Assembly (NCBI RefSeq): GCF_000298315.2
Contig: NZ_AEYE02000011.1
Span: 186,001-250,000, forward strand
Source of the DNA: Rhizobium grahamii CCGE 502
GTDB lineage: Bacteria; Pseudomonadota; Alphaproteobacteria; Rhizobiales; Rhizobiaceae
Direction: 5' to 3'
DNA length: 64,000 bases
Both the position numbers and the translations under genes were made by a program. The notes under the pieces are model-generated. The model worked only from the letters and a program-made list of their open reading frames with translations. It did no database searches and was not told where the DNA came from. Shown here piece by piece: positions 50,950 to 61,294 of this stretch (the stretch's first letter is position 1; every line of letters begins with the position of its first letter).

Positions 50950-51750
50950 TCAGGTCGCCAGCAGCTTCCAGGCGACGACGGAGAGTGTCAGCGCAAGGAC
51001 GATGCGGATCGTTCGTTCATGAAGCTTTGGTGCGATCAGGCTGCCGGCAATGATGCCCGGTATCGAGCCAACCAGAAGCGCAAATAGCATTCCCCAGTTG
51101 ATCTCACCGATCATCCAATAGCCCATGCCACCAATCAGCGTCAGCGGGACGGCGTGGACGATATCCGAGCCGACGATTTCTCGGACATCAAGTCGCGGGT
51201 AGAGCACGAGCAGGACAGTCACACCCAGGGCGCCGGCACCAACCGATGTCAGGGTCACCAGTATGCCAAGAGCCAGGCCGAGCACCGTTGTCCAGATGGC
51301 AACCGTAACCGGCTTAGGTGGAGAGCGCTCTCCGATTGCGCGTAAGGCGAATCCCAGGACCTGCTTGCGAAAAACCAGCATCAACGCCGTCATGACAAGC
51401 AGCCACCCAAGCGCCGTCGTGATCGTGTGTGCGACTTCCACGCTTTTGCGGTCGACACCCGCCATCAGCCAAAGCATCAATAGGGCAGCTGGAACGCTGC
51501 CAGCGGCAAGACAGCCGACGATACGCCAGTTTATCCTACCGTGCATGCCGTGCACCGCCGTGCCTGCCGTTTTGGTGACTGCCGCGTAGAGCAGGTCGGT
51601 GCCAACGGCCGTGGCCGGATGAACACCAAAGACCAGCACCAGCAGTGGCGTCATCAGCGATCCGCCACCAACGCCGGTGATGCCGACCAGCGCGCCGACG
51701 AGTAGCCCCGAGAGGGAGTAGAGAGGGTCGAAGCTCGAAAAGTCAGTCAA
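50950..51750 (-). CDS. TauE/SafE family sulfite/organosulfonate exporter-like permease
   Basis: This 266-residue protein has seven to eight membrane segments and the family motifs GLLVGALVGITGVGGGSLMTPLL and a second half repeat GILVTLTSVGAGALG. Substrate is unknown, likely an anion with sulfur. Start TTG 51750 with GAGGT is preferred over ATG 51789, giving a usual family N-terminus. It is convergent with holB; the stops are next to each other. Confidence 0.88.
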   Translation of the reverse strand: MTDFSSFDPLYSLSGLLVGALVGITGVGGGSLMTPLLVLVFGVHPATAVGTDLLYAAVTKTAGTAVHGMHGRINWRIVGCLAAGSVPAALLMLWLMAGVDRKSVEVAHTITTALGWLLVMTALMLVFRKQVLGFALRAIGERSPPKPVTVAIWTTVLGLALGILVTLTSVGAGALGVTVLLVLYPRLDVREIVGSDIVHAVPLTLIGGMGYWMIGEINWGMLFALLVGSIPGIIAGSLIAPKLHERTIRIVLALTLSVVAWKLLAT

Positions 51751-51979
51751 GCAGGCGACCTCGGTTCTGCGCGTGAATGCTGCTGCCAAGTGCTGGAGAT
51801 GTCACGTCGCCGATGCCCCGCCTTTTGAGTTTTCTTTGGGTAGAATGCGCCTAAAATCGAGTCAAGTGCAGCACACCAGTCATCGGCAAATCGCCGATGC
51901 TTTCGAAACTTGGTGTTTCGCTTCGCCATGACATGCGCTAAGAGCGGCTAACAAATTTTATAGAGTAAGCCGGACAAGA

Positions 51980-53539
51980 ATGGCCGCCATGACAGACAAG
52001 ACACCCTTTTACATCACCACCGCGATTTCCTACCCGAACGGCAAGCCGCATATTGGCCATGCCTACGAATTGATCGCGACGGATGCGATGGCGCGCTACC
52101 AGCGCCTTGATGGCAAGGATGTGTTCTTTCTGACCGGCACCGACGAGCATGGCCAGAAGATGCAGCAGACGGCTCGCGCTGAAGGCATTTCGCCGCAGGA
52201 GCTTGCGGACCGCAACTCCGGCGAATTCCAGGCGATGGCGAAGCTGCTCAATGCGTCGAATGACGATTTCATTCGCACGACACAGGAGCGTCACCACGAG
52301 ACGTCCAGAAACATCTGGAACCTGATGGCCGATAACGGCGATATCTACAAGGATTCCTACGCGGGCTGGTACTCGGTGCGCGACGAAGCCTACTATCAGG
52401 AAAACGAAACCGAGCTGCGCGCCGACGGCGTGCGCTACGGCCCGCAGGGCACCCCTGTCGAATGGGTGGAAGAGGCCAGCTACTTCTTCAAGCTTTCCGA
52501 ATATCAGGAAAAGCTGCTCGCACACTATGAAGCCAACCCGGATTTCATCGGCCCGGCCGAGCGTCGCAACGAAGTGATCTCGTTCGTGAAGTCGGGGCTC
52601 AAGGATCTGTCGATCTCGCGGACGACGTTCGATTGGGGCATCAAGGTCCCGAATGACCCGTCCCACGTCATGTACGTCTGGGTCGACGCCCTGACCAACT
52701 ACATCACCGCGACCGGCTATATCGAAGACAAGAATAGTCCCCGCGCCAAATACTGGCCGGCAGATGTTCACATCATCGGCAAGGACATCATTCGCTTCCA
52801 TGCGGTCTACTGGCCGGCCTTCCTGATGTCCGCCAAGCTGCCGCTTCCCAAGCGGGTCTTCGCGCACGGCTTCCTGCTCAACAAGGGCGAGAAGATGTCG
52901 AAGTCGCTCGGCAACGTTGTCGACCCGGTCAACCTTGTGAACCACTTCGGCTTGGATCAGGTGCGCTATTTCTTCCTTCGCGAAGTTTCCTTCGGCCAGG
53001 ACGGCAGCTACAGCGAAGAAGCGATCGGCACTCGCATCAACTCCGATCTTGCCAACGGCATAGGAAACCTTGCCAGCCGCTCGCTGTCGATGATCGTCAA
53101 GAATTGCGACGGCATGATTCCGGAATGCGGCCCGCTGACGGATGAAGACAAGGCCATGCTGGCTCAGGCCGACGCGCTGCATGCTTCGACGCGCGACGAT
53201 ATGGGCAAGCAACTCATTCATCGTGCGCTGGCATCGATCATCGCGGTCGTTTCCGAAACGGATCGCTATTTCGCTGGTCAGGAGCCCTGGGTGCTGAAGA
53301 AGACTGATCCGGCGCGCATGGGCACCGTGCTCTATGTCACGGCCGAGGTCGTACGCCAGATCGCGATCTTGCTGCAGCCTTTCGTGCCGGAATCGGCCGG
53401 CAAGCTGCTTGATCTTGTTGCTGCACCTGCCGGAAAACGCGACTTCGCCGCACTCGGCGAGAGCGGTCGTCTTGTCACTGGCACGCCTCTCGAAGCGCCG
53501 AAGCCAGTCTTCCCTCGCTACGTTGCGCCGGAAGCGTGA
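51980..53539 (+). CDS. metG: Methionyl-tRNA synthetase
   Basis: This 519-residue class I synthetase charges tRNA-Met. It has the HIGH signature in [20 protein letters not shown], and the anticodon-binding domain with WVLKK. Its length fits the short alphaproteobacterial type without the C-terminal dimerisation domain. ATG 51980 and 51989 are both possible. tatD follows seven bases after its stop. Confidence 0.96.
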   Translation: MAAMTDKTPFYITTAISYPNGKPHIGHAYELIATDAMARYQRLDGKDVFFLTGTDEHGQKMQQTARAEGISPQELADRNSGEFQAMAKLLNASNDDFIRTTQERHHETSRNIWNLMADNGDIYKDSYAGWYSVRDEAYYQENETELRADGVRYGPQGTPVEWVEEASYFFKLSEYQEKLLAHYEANPDFIGPAERRNEVISFVKSGLKDLSISRTTFDWGIKVPNDPSHVMYVWVDALTNYITATGYIEDKNSPRAKYWPADVHIIGKDIIRFHAVYWPAFLMSAKLPLPKRVFAHGFLLNKGEKMSKSLGNVVDPVNLVNHFGLDQVRYFFLREVSFGQDGSYSEEAIGTRINSDLANGIGNLASRSLSMIVKNCDGMIPECGPLTDEDKAMLAQADALHASTRDDMGKQLIHRALASIIAVVSETDRYFAGQEPWVLKKTDPARMGTVLYVTAEVVRQIAILLQPFVPESAGKLLDLVAAPAGKRDFAALGESGRLVTGTPLEAPKPVFPRYVAPEA

Positions 53540-53546
53540 GGACGTC

Positions 53547-54329
53547 ATGCTGATCGATACGCATTGTCATCTGGACTTCGCCGACTTCGAAGAGGAGCGC
53601 GACGAGATCGTCAAGCGCGCTCACGATGCCGGTGTTAAGCAGATGGTGACGATCTCGACGCGCGTGCGCAAGCTCGATGGACTGCTGGCGATCACCGAGA
53701 GATATCCGTCGGTCTTTTGCTCCGTTGGTACCCATCCGAACAATGCTGGCGACGAGCTTGATATCCTGACGGACGACCTCGTCCGACTGGCCAACGCACA
53801 TGAGAAGATCGTTGCGATTGGTGAAGCCGGTCTGGATTACTTCTACGATACGCAGAAGCCGGAAGACCAACAGACCGGATTGCGGCGCCATATTGCGGCG
53901 TCGCGTCAGACGCAGCTGCCGCTGGTGATTCACAGCCGCAGCGCCGACGAGGACATGGCGACAATCCTCAACGAGGAAACGGGGAAGGGGGCGTTCCCTT
54001 TCATTCTTCATTGCTTCTCGTCAGGTGCGGAACTCGCACGAGTTGGCGTTGAACTGGGCGGTTACGTCTCCTTCTCGGGCATCCTGACTTTCCCGAAGTC
54101 GGAGGAGCTCCGAGACATCGCCAAAACCATCCCGCACGATCGTTTGCTCGTTGAGACCGATGCACCCTATCTGGCGCCGAAGCGCTGGCGCGGCAAGCGC
54201 AACGAGCCATCCTATGTCGTGAATACGGCTGAGGTTCTGGCCGAGACGCTCGGTCTCAGCTATGCCGAGATGGCTCGGATTACGACCGAAAACGCATTCC
54301 GCATTTTCTCGAAGATGCCAAGGATCTGA
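53547..54329 (+). CDS. tatD: TatD family hydrolase/deoxyribonuclease
   Basis: This 260-residue metal-dependent TIM-barrel hydrolase has HCHLDF, GEAGLDYFYD, IHSRSADED, ILHCFSSG and VETDAPYLAP, all metal-ligand motifs of TatD-type DNases. ATG 53547 with GAGGACG upstream is the usual start. It sits between metG and an MBL-fold gene, the usual rhizobial order. Confidence 0.94.
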   Translation: MLIDTHCHLDFADFEEERDEIVKRAHDAGVKQMVTISTRVRKLDGLLAITERYPSVFCSVGTHPNNAGDELDILTDDLVRLANAHEKIVAIGEAGLDYFYDTQKPEDQQTGLRRHIAASRQTQLPLVIHSRSADEDMATILNEETGKGAFPFILHCFSSGAELARVGVELGGYVSFSGILTFPKSEELRDIAKTIPHDRLLVETDAPYLAPKRWRGKRNEPSYVVNTAEVLAETLGLSYAEMARITTENAFRIFSKMPRI

Positions 54330-54333
54330 CAGC

Positions 54334-55164
54334 GTGGGTTACAGACGGCGTTTCACCATTCTCGGCTGTTCGTCGTCGCCTGGCGTGCCGCGCATCACCG
54401 GCGATTGGGGTGCCTGCGATCCCGCCAATCCGAAGAACCGCCGCACCCGTGCAGCCTTCATGGTGCAGCAATTCGACGACAATGGCGGCGTCACGACTCT
54501 CATCGTCGACACGGGGCCGGATTTTCGCGAGCAGATGATTGCCGCGCGTGTCACGCACATCGACGCAGTCCTCTATACACACGCTCATGCCGACCATATT
54601 CACGGTATCGACGATCTGCGCGGCTATTTCTACGGTGGCCAACAACGGGTTCCGATCCATGCGACGCCGGATACGATGGACCGCATTCGTCAGGGTTTCG
54701 GCTATTGCATCGAAACGCCGCCCGGTAGCAACTATCCGCCAATCGTTGAGGCAAAAATCATCCAAAACCTCGATTCTCCGCTGCGGATTAGCGGCGCCGG
54801 CGGGACCATTTCCATCTGGCCACACCTCCAGCAACACGGCGATATTCACTCACTCGGCATTCGGGTTGGTGACGTGGCTTATTGCAGTGATATCAGTGAC
54901 TTTCCGCCGGAAACTGTCGAAAAACTTCAACAGCTCGATGTTCTCATCATCGATGCCTTGCAATACCGATATCATCCCAGCCATCTGTCGCTCGAGCAGT
55001 CTCTGGATTGGATCGATCGCCTGAAACCGAAGCGTGCGATCCTGACCCACATGCATACGCCGCTCGACTACGACACTGTGATGGCCGAGACGCCGGACCA
55101 TGTCGTTCCGGCCTACGACCAGATGAACTTTGATATCGAATTGGCGGATATCGAAGGCCTCTGA
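54334..55164 (+). CDS. MBL-fold metallohydrolase, PhnP-like
   Basis: This 276-residue enzyme has GCSSSPGVPRITGDWGACDP, typical of PhnP-type members, THAHADHIHGID for metal binding, and CSDISDFPPE and ILTHMHTPLDYD. It probably hydrolyses a cyclic phosphodiester. The start is GTG 54334, four bases after the tatD stop, so an operon is likely. Confidence 0.88.
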   Translation: MGYRRRFTILGCSSSPGVPRITGDWGACDPANPKNRRTRAAFMVQQFDDNGGVTTLIVDTGPDFREQMIAARVTHIDAVLYTHAHADHIHGIDDLRGYFYGGQQRVPIHATPDTMDRIRQGFGYCIETPPGSNYPPIVEAKIIQNLDSPLRISGAGGTISIWPHLQQHGDIHSLGIRVGDVAYCSDISDFPPETVEKLQQLDVLIIDALQYRYHPSHLSLEQSLDWIDRLKPKRAILTHMHTPLDYDTVMAETPDHVVPAYDQMNFDIELADIEGL

Positions 55165-55304
55165 CTTCGCGATCGGCACGTTTGAACTGAACTGCGTTCC
55201 ATCACAGGAGATGTCTTTCCCAGTTGGATATATTCGATAGTTCCATAACCTGTCTTATCTGATTTGTGGATGTAGCGGGGGTACATTCTATTTCCAAGTG
55301 TTGG

Positions 55305-56664
55305 TGTGGACGGCCTCCGATCGAGCTTCGCAGTGTGCGAAAGTCAAATTGGAGATTTTTTGCAAAGGAACCGTCCCATGGAGTACATCACAAGAATTGG
55401 TATGGATACGTCCAAGCATCTCTTCCAACTACATGGCGTTGACGCCGAGGAAAACGTCGTGTTGCGGCGCCAGGTTCGGCGCTCGCAGATGTTGACGTTC
55501 TTTCAAAAACTTCCGCCGACCGTCATTGGTATCGAAGCATGTGGCGCCTCACATCACTGGGCGCGAATGCTGCAATCCCTTGGCCACGAGGTCAGACTTC
55601 TTCCGCCCCAATACGTAAAGCCGTACGTAAAACGGAATAAGAATGATGCCGCCGATGCCGCAGCAGTTTGCGAGGCGATGAGCCGACCACATATGCGATT
55701 TGTTCCTGTGAAGACAAAGGACAATCAGGCAGTGCTGATGCTGTTGGGGGTTCGTGAGCGACTTTTGCGGGTTCGCACTCAGCTCAGTAATGCGATCCGA
55801 GGATATGCAGCCGAGTTCGGCCTGACAGTAGGGAGAGGCATATCCAGGCTTGAGCATCTGTTCGAGCGGATTGCGGGAGATACCTCCCTACCCGCCTTGG
55901 CGCGGGAGCTCTTCAGCTTGCATGCGCAGGAATATCGGGATCTGCAGATGCGGATTGCTGAAATCGAAGACAGGCTTGATGATTGGCGTCACGAGAACGA
56001 GAAAGTCCGCCGATTAACGAAGGTTCCGGGCATCGGCCCCATCGGTGCTTCATTGCTGGTGATGAAGACTCCTGATCCCGAGTGCTTCCGATCTGGCCGT
56101 GATTTTGCAGCGTGGATTGGGTTAACACCCAAAGATCATTCAAGCGGCGGCAAAAGGCGTCTGGGCGGGATCACGCACGCGGGCGACGAAGCCTTGCGAA
56201 GTGTACTAGTCGCGGGGGCTACAAATTTAATCCGATACGCGCGTCTCGGCCGAGGTCAAGTATCGCCATGGCTCGCAGCTCTAATCAAACGCAAACCTCC
56301 CATGCTGGCGGCTGTCGCATTGGCCAACAAGATGGCCCGCATTGCCTGGAAGCTCCTCGTTAGTGGTGAAGCCTATGCGCAATCGTCGAACTCGCGCCAG
56401 TTATCAGCGCAACCCGGGTAGCTCCTGACCCGTCGCTTACAAATATTGCAGTGGATAGATAGATGGTGTGATCGATCGATCCGAGACGGAAGACATTCCG
56501 AATGTCGCATAGGCTGCCACAAGCCGCCCAAGTGTTAGGAACTTTCGTCGCGGAAACCATCTTGGCCAGCGGTCCTATGCTGCCGCATGAACAGGCCGGA
56601 CATATGATCGCAAGCGATCCGATCACATAACTTTTATCCCCTTGCGAGGCGGAGGCCGTCCACA
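55305..56664 (+). mobile_element. IS110/IS1111-type insertion sequence
   Basis: The 15-bp sequence TGTGGACGGCCTCCG (55305-55319) is repeated in perfect inverted form at 56650-56664, around a DEDD transposase. Such subterminal inverted repeats mark the IS1111 group. The true ends may lie a few bases outside. It sits downstream of the MBL gene. Confidence 0.8.
55378..56421 (+). CDS. IS110/IS1111 family transposase
   Basis: This 347-residue DEDD transposase has GMDTSKHLFQLHG, GIEACGASHHWAR, NDAADAAAVCEA (acidic catalytic residues) and a C-terminal Transposase_20 part (VPGIGPIGAS, AWIGLTPKDHSSGGKRRLGGI) with the serine usual in these enzymes. It appears complete. ATG 55378 chosen for the usual N-terminus. 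Confidence 0.93.
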   Translation: MEYITRIGMDTSKHLFQLHGVDAEENVVLRRQVRRSQMLTFFQKLPPTVIGIEACGASHHWARMLQSLGHEVRLLPPQYVKPYVKRNKNDAADAAAVCEAMSRPHMRFVPVKTKDNQAVLMLLGVRERLLRVRTQLSNAIRGYAAEFGLTVGRGISRLEHLFERIAGDTSLPALARELFSLHAQEYRDLQMRIAEIEDRLDDWRHENEKVRRLTKVPGIGPIGASLLVMKTPDPECFRSGRDFAAWIGLTPKDHSSGGKRRLGGITHAGDEALRSVLVAGATNLIRYARLGRGQVSPWLAALIKRKPPMLAAVALANKMARIAWKLLVSGEAYAQSSNSRQLSAQPG

Positions 56665-56666
56665 TA

Positions 56667-57779
56667 TGCGACATGCCAATGATTTCAACGGCTTCACTTT
56701 GGAGATTTTGGCATGTCCCGATGCTATACGCAGCTTGCTCTCGCCGACCGACGACGCCTACATCAGCTGGTGGCGGCAAAAGTTCCCATCAACGAAATGG
56801 CCCGTCAGCTTGGCAGCCATCGTTCGACGATTTACCGCGAGATCAAGCGCAACACGTTTCGCGATCGTGAACTGCCGGACTACGACGGTTACTACAGCAC
56901 GGTTGCTCACGATATCTCTAAGGAACGGCGACGCCGGCTGAGAAAGCTGCGGCGGCACCCGAATTTACGCACGGAGATCATCAACCAGTTGGAGGCACGC
57001 TGGTCTCCGGAGCAGATCGCCGGGCGCCTGTTGTTGGAGGGGCACAGCCTCGTCCGCGTTTGTAAAGAGACAATCTATCGCTTCATTTACAGCAAGGAAG
57101 ATTATGGGCTTGGCCTCTATCAGTATCTACCGGAAGGGCGTCGCAAACGTCGTCCGCTGCGCTCCAGAAAGCCGCGCGACGGTGTGTTTCCAGCCTCGCA
57201 TCGCATATCCCAACGTCCTGATTTTATTGGAGATAGATCGCAGTTTGGACATTGGGAGGGCGACCTCCTCATCTTTGAGCGTCCACTCGGCCATGCCAAT
57301 GTCACGTCGCTCGTCGAGCGCAAGAGCCGCTACACCGTTCTCATCAAGAATCCAAGCCGGCATTCTCGCCCGATCATGGACAAGATCATCAGAGCTTTTT
57401 CGCCTTTGCCGGCCTTTGCGCGTCAGAGCTTCACGTTTGATCGCGGTACCGAGTTTGCCGGATTCCGGGCTTTGGAAGAAGGGATCGGCGCGCATAGCTG
57501 GTTTTGCGACCCAAGTGCGCCTTGGCAAAAAGGAACGGTCGAGAACACCAACAAACGCGTTCGACGTTTCCTGCCGGGCACCACAGACCTGGCAATTGTG
57601 TCACAACGCGACCTTCTCCATCTCGGGCGCCATATCAACGATCAGCCGCGCAAATGCCTCGGATACAGGACGCCGACCGAAGTGTTCATGACGCATTTGC
57701 AAGAGGGAGGCTGATCCCCTACCCTTGAAGACAGGCATGATGCACACGGCTATATGTCCTGCTTGATCACCATGTCGCA
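56667..57779 (+). mobile_element. IS30-type insertion sequence
   Basis: TGCGACATG at 56667-56675 is mirrored by CATGTCGCA at 57771-57779, giving about 1.1 kb around an IS30-type transposase gene. Only nine bases match, so the ends are tentative. The left end lies two bases beyond the inverted repeat of the IS110 element. Confidence 0.5.
56713..57714 (+). CDS. IS30 family transposase
   Basis: This 333-residue DDE transposase has an N-terminal HTH (INEMARQLGSHRSTIYREIKRN) and a catalytic core with Asp in HWEGDLL, Asp in FDRGTEF and Glu in WQKGTVENTNKR, followed by LNDQPRKCLGYRTP-type end. It appears intact. Confidence 0.95.
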   Translation: MSRCYTQLALADRRRLHQLVAAKVPINEMARQLGSHRSTIYREIKRNTFRDRELPDYDGYYSTVAHDISKERRRRLRKLRRHPNLRTEIINQLEARWSPEQIAGRLLLEGHSLVRVCKETIYRFIYSKEDYGLGLYQYLPEGRRKRRPLRSRKPRDGVFPASHRISQRPDFIGDRSQFGHWEGDLLIFERPLGHANVTSLVERKSRYTVLIKNPSRHSRPIMDKIIRAFSPLPAFARQSFTFDRGTEFAGFRALEEGIGAHSWFCDPSAPWQKGTVENTNKRVRRFLPGTTDLAIVSQRDLLHLGRHINDQPRKCLGYRTPTEVFMTHLQEGG

Positions 57780-58178
57780 GACAGAAATTGCACCTTTGCT
57801 TTGCTCCGCCGCTCTTAACGATCAGTCGCGAACTGGTTCGGGATTTCTGCCATAATCGCGACACTCCGATAACGGCGCCGCCGCCGGGCGGTATGTATAG
57901 TTGTTGAGCGCAACAGCCCGTATGCATCGCGCTTGTTTTGATATTAGCAATAATGTATATAAGGATCGTCTGATATTAATCAGGTGGATAACTCGGCTTT
58001 CTCCATCGCCAGTTATCCGTTTCTACCCGTTTCTTTGGTTCCCTCAGCCATCCTTGCCCGCGTGAGTGGGCAGCCGATGGAGAATGGCGAGGAACTTCGT
58101 TCTCGATCCACTCGATCGGGGGAAGTTCCTTGCTTGGATAGCGGGTTTCTCTCGATCTTAACAGACAAGAGGAATCCT
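57780..58178. other. Intergenic stretch right of IS30
   Basis: I see no gene in this 399-bp stretch. An AT-rich part at 57935-57985 may be a promoter for the small membrane protein at 58179. Confidence 0.35.
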
Positions 58179-58367
58179 ATGAATCTCCTCAAAGCAACTG
58201 CCATTATTCTTACGGTATTCTGCGGCCTTTCCGCTTTCGCGATTGCTACGCTGCCCATGATTTTTCCGACGGTGCACAGCACCGCGATGCTTGACGAACT
58301 TTTCAAGGTGATGATCTTCCTGTTTTCGACAGGTGCGGGCGCATTGCTCTTCAAGGCCCTCGGCTAG
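58179..58367 (+). CDS. Small membrane protein with two helices
   Basis: This 62-residue protein has hydrophobic segments TAIILTVFCGLSAFAIATL and LFKVMIFLFSTGAGALLF. AGAGGAA precedes ATG 58179. It is followed by a strong hairpin. Function is unknown. Confidence 0.65.
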   Translation: MNLLKATAIILTVFCGLSAFAIATLPMIFPTVHSTAMLDELFKVMIFLFSTGAGALLFKALG

Positions 58368-58380
58368 ACCATAGACGCGG

Positions 58381-58408
58381 GCGGGGTCGCGAGGCGTCGC
58401 GACCCCGC
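58381..58408. terminator. 12-bp perfect hairpin downstream of 58179-58367
   Basis: GCGGGGTCGCGA and TCGCGACCCCGC pair perfectly around GGCG. There is no T-run, so termination is likely but not certain. Confidence 0.5.
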
Positions 58409-58531
58409 CACCAAAGCGAAAGCGCCATGCAGTGACACTTCGCCAGGCGACGCGAGTGTGCCCGCGCTTCCTGCCCCTTCCCTTGTCCGTAGACTGCTTT
58501 AGAATGCGCTGACAAAGCCGGAGCCGTTGCC

Positions 58532-58960
58532 ATGCGCGCCATTCTTGCAATTTTCATTCTGTGCGCCGCGTCTTTCGTTTTTCTTGGTACCACTCGGGCC
58601 GAGGATCCGATCGACACGACGCGTACGATGATCGAGGCGCAGATCAAGGCATTCTTGAACGACGATGTTGATACGGCCTATTCCTATGCCGCGCCCGGTA
58701 TCAAGGCCATCTATCCCGACAAGAACGTTTTCTTCGCGATGGTCAAGAAGAGCTATGAGCCGGTTTATCATCCCGGCAACTATGCCTTCGGGCGCAGCCG
58801 ATCGATCGACAACGGCGCGATGATCTATCACGAGGTACTGATATCAGGACGCGACGGCAAGGACTGGACCGCAATTTATCAGGTGGCCCGCCAACCCGAC
58901 GGAAGCTACAAGATCAATGGCGTTCAGATCGTGCCGAACACCGAAAGCAAGGGCATCTGA
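58532..58960 (+). CDS. DUF4864-like exported protein
   Basis: This 142-residue protein has a signal peptide (ILAIFILCAASFVFLGTTRAE), then MIEAQIKAFLNDDVDTAYSYAAPGIKAIYPD and WTAIYQVARQPDGSYKINGVQIV, the DUF4864 pattern. Its fold resembles NTF2-like proteins. Function is unknown. It is convergent with tgt. Confidence 0.82.
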   Translation: MRAILAIFILCAASFVFLGTTRAEDPIDTTRTMIEAQIKAFLNDDVDTAYSYAAPGIKAIYPDKNVFFAMVKKSYEPVYHPGNYAFGRSRSIDNGAMIYHEVLISGRDGKDWTAIYQVARQPDGSYKINGVQIVPNTESKGI

Positions 58961-59009
58961 GTGGCGGGCAGGCGGCTTCCACCGGACGGAGCGCAGTGCC
59001 CTTCCCGTC

Positions 59010-60140
59010 TTACGCCGGCTCCAGGTCGCCCCTCGCCCATTCTGCCTGGGTCTCTGCCATAAAGTCGGCAAACCGGCCTTCAGCGATCGCCTTGCGGATA
59101 CCCTGCATCAGTTCCTGGTAGTAAGCAAGATTGTGCCATGAGAGCAGCATGCCACCGAGCGCCTCATTGGCGCGCACGAGATGATGCAGATAGGCGCGCG
59201 AGTAGTCGCGCGAAGCCGTGCAATTCGACTGGTCATCGAGCGGACGCATATCCTCGGCGTGGCGGGCGTTGCGGATGTTGACCTTGCCGCGGCGGGTGAA
59301 GGCAAGACCGTGCCGGCCGGAGCGGGTTGGCATGACGCAGTCGAACATGTCGATACCGCGGGCTACGGATTTCAAGATATCGTCGGGTGTGCCGACGCCC
59401 ATGAGGTAGCGCGGCTTTTCCGTCGGCAGCACCGGCAGCGTTTCCTCGAGCATCTTCAGCATGACGTCCTGCGGCTCGCCGACAGCGAGGCCGCCGACCG
59501 CATAGCCCTTGAGATCGAGATCGGTCAGCGCCGCGGCCGAGCGGACGCGAAGTGCCGGCACATCCCCACCCTGCACGATGCCGAACATCGCCTTCCCCGG
59601 CTGGTTGCCGAAGGCGATCTTGCATCGTTCGGCCCAGCGTAGCGACAGCTCCATGGCGCGCTCGATTTCGCGCGGTTCCGCAGGAAGTGCCACGCATTCG
59701 TCGAGTTGCATCTGGATATCGCTGTCGAGCAATCCCTGGATCTCGATCGAGCGCTCCGGCGACATGTGATGCAAGCTGCCGTCGACGTGCGATTTGAAGG
59801 TCACGCCCTGCTCGTCGAGTTTGCGCAGGCCCGAGAGCGACATCACCTGGAACCCGCCGGAATCGGTCAGGATCGGATGCTCCCAGCGAATCAGCTTGTG
59901 CAGGCCGCCGAGGCGTGCCACGCGCTCGGCCGTCGGACGCAACATGAGATGATAGGTATTGCCGAGGATGATGTCGGCGCCGGTGTCGCGAACCTGCTCA
60001 AGATACATCGCCTTGACGGTACCGACGGTGCCGACGGGCATGAAGGCCGGCGTGCGGATCGTGCCGCGCGGCATCGAGACCTCGCCTAGGCGAGCACCGG
60101 CATCGGTCTTCTTGAGGGTGAACTGAAAGTTCTCGGTCAT
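59010..60140 (-). CDS. tgt: Queuine/preQ1 tRNA-guanine transglycosylase
   Basis: This 376-residue TIM-barrel enzyme exchanges guanine 34 of certain tRNAs for preQ1. It has [12 protein letters not shown] with the catalytic-site Asp, GGLAVGEP, and the Asp nucleophile in FDCVMPTR. The queA gene directly precedes it without a gap, so the two steps of queuosine synthesis are co-expressed. A usual zinc-site region near the C-terminus is only partly kept ([14 protein letters not shown]). Confidence 0.95.
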   Translation of the reverse strand: MTENFQFTLKKTDAGARLGEVSMPRGTIRTPAFMPVGTVGTVKAMYLEQVRDTGADIILGNTYHLMLRPTAERVARLGGLHKLIRWEHPILTDSGGFQVMSLSGLRKLDEQGVTFKSHVDGSLHHMSPERSIEIQGLLDSDIQMQLDECVALPAEPREIERAMELSLRWAERCKIAFGNQPGKAMFGIVQGGDVPALRVRSAAALTDLDLKGYAVGGLAVGEPQDVMLKMLEETLPVLPTEKPRYLMGVGTPDDILKSVARGIDMFDCVMPTRSGRHGLAFTRRGKVNIRNARHAEDMRPLDDQSNCTASRDYSRAYLHHLVRANEALGGMLLSWHNLAYYQELMQGIRKAIAEGRFADFMAETQAEWARGDLEPA

Positions 60141-61223
60141 TTAGTCTTTCCGGAAAAGAAGGCTGGAGTCGCCATAGGAATAGAAGCGGTAGCCCGTCGA
60201 AATCGCGTGGCTGTAGGCCGCACGCATGGTCTCGAAGCCGGCAAAGGCCGAAACGAGCATGAACAGCGTCGAGCGAGGCAAATGGAAGTTGGTCATCAGC
60301 ATGTCAACCGCCTTGAAGCGGTAGCCGGGCGTGATGAAGATGCCGGTGGCGCCGGCCCAGGCACGGATCTCGCCGTTTTCTTGGGCCGCACTTTCGATCA
60401 GTCGCAGCGACGTCGTGCCGACGCAGATGATGCGCCCGCCCCTTGCCTTCACGGCATTGAGGCTCGCAGCCGTCTCGGCGCTGACATAGCCGCTCTCAAG
60501 ATGCATCTTGTGATCGTCGGTGTCGTCGGCCTTTACAGGTAGGAAAGTACCGGCGCCAACATGCAGTGTGACGAAATGCCGTTCGACGCCTGCCTTGTCG
60601 ATGGCTTCGAAAAGATCAGCCGTGAAGTGAAGCCCGGCGGTCGGGGCTGCAACTGCACCCTCCTCGCGGGCATAAATTGTCTGGTAGTCGGCACGGTCGC
60701 GCTCGTCTTCGGCCCGTTTGGCGGCGATATAGGGCGGCAGCGGAATATGTCCGACGGAATGGATTGCCTCGTCGAGCATCGGTCCGGAAAGATCGAAGGC
60801 AAGCGTGACTTCGCCGCCCTCGCCCTTTTCTTCGACAGTGCATTCGAGCTTGCCAAGAAGGCAGCTGCCACCATCGTGGCCGAACGAGATACGGTCGCCG
60901 ATCTTGATGCGTTTGCCGGGCTTTGCGAAGGCCTTCCAGCGGCTGGCGCCGACGCGCATGTGCAGTGTCGCCGAAACCTGCTGACCGCCAGCACCTTCGC
61001 GATGACGGATGCCCTCAAGCTGTGCCGGGATCACCTTGGTGTCGTTGAAAACAAGCGCGTCCCCTGCCCTGAGAAAGCTGGGCAGTTCGCTTACTCGATG
61101 GTCCGACAGCTGTACCTCCCCGCCAGGGTCGACGACGAGCAGACGCGCGCTGTCGCGCGGCTCGGCTGGCCGCAGGGCGATCCGTTCATCCGGCAGGTCG
61201 AAATCGAAGAGGTCTACGCGCAT
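60141..61223 (-). CDS. queA: tRNA preQ1(34) S-adenosylmethionine ribosyltransferase-isomerase
   Basis: This 360-residue enzyme builds epoxyqueuosine on the tRNA from preQ1 and SAM. It has [44 protein letters not shown] and [21 protein letters not shown] 61223 is preferred over GTG 61226. It is followed directly by tgt. Confidence 0.96.
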   Translation of the reverse strand: MRVDLFDFDLPDERIALRPAEPRDSARLLVVDPGGEVQLSDHRVSELPSFLRAGDALVFNDTKVIPAQLEGIRHREGAGGQQVSATLHMRVGASRWKAFAKPGKRIKIGDRISFGHDGGSCLLGKLECTVEEKGEGGEVTLAFDLSGPMLDEAIHSVGHIPLPPYIAAKRAEDERDRADYQTIYAREEGAVAAPTAGLHFTADLFEAIDKAGVERHFVTLHVGAGTFLPVKADDTDDHKMHLESGYVSAETAASLNAVKARGGRIICVGTTSLRLIESAAQENGEIRAWAGATGIFITPGYRFKAVDMLMTNFHLPRSTLFMLVSAFAGFETMRAAYSHAISTGYRFYSYGDSSLLFRKD

Positions 61224-61294
61224 CACTTAAATCCAGGCAAAGCGAAACCCGCCCCACGCTTTCGCGCAAGGGCGGGTTTCAGCAGAAATCACAA

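Noticed and set aside
51938-53548. 536-codon open frame on the minus strand across metG
   Set aside because: It is the complement of a certain metG gene; long antisense frames are common in GC-rich DNA and it has no recognisable domain or ribosome-binding site.
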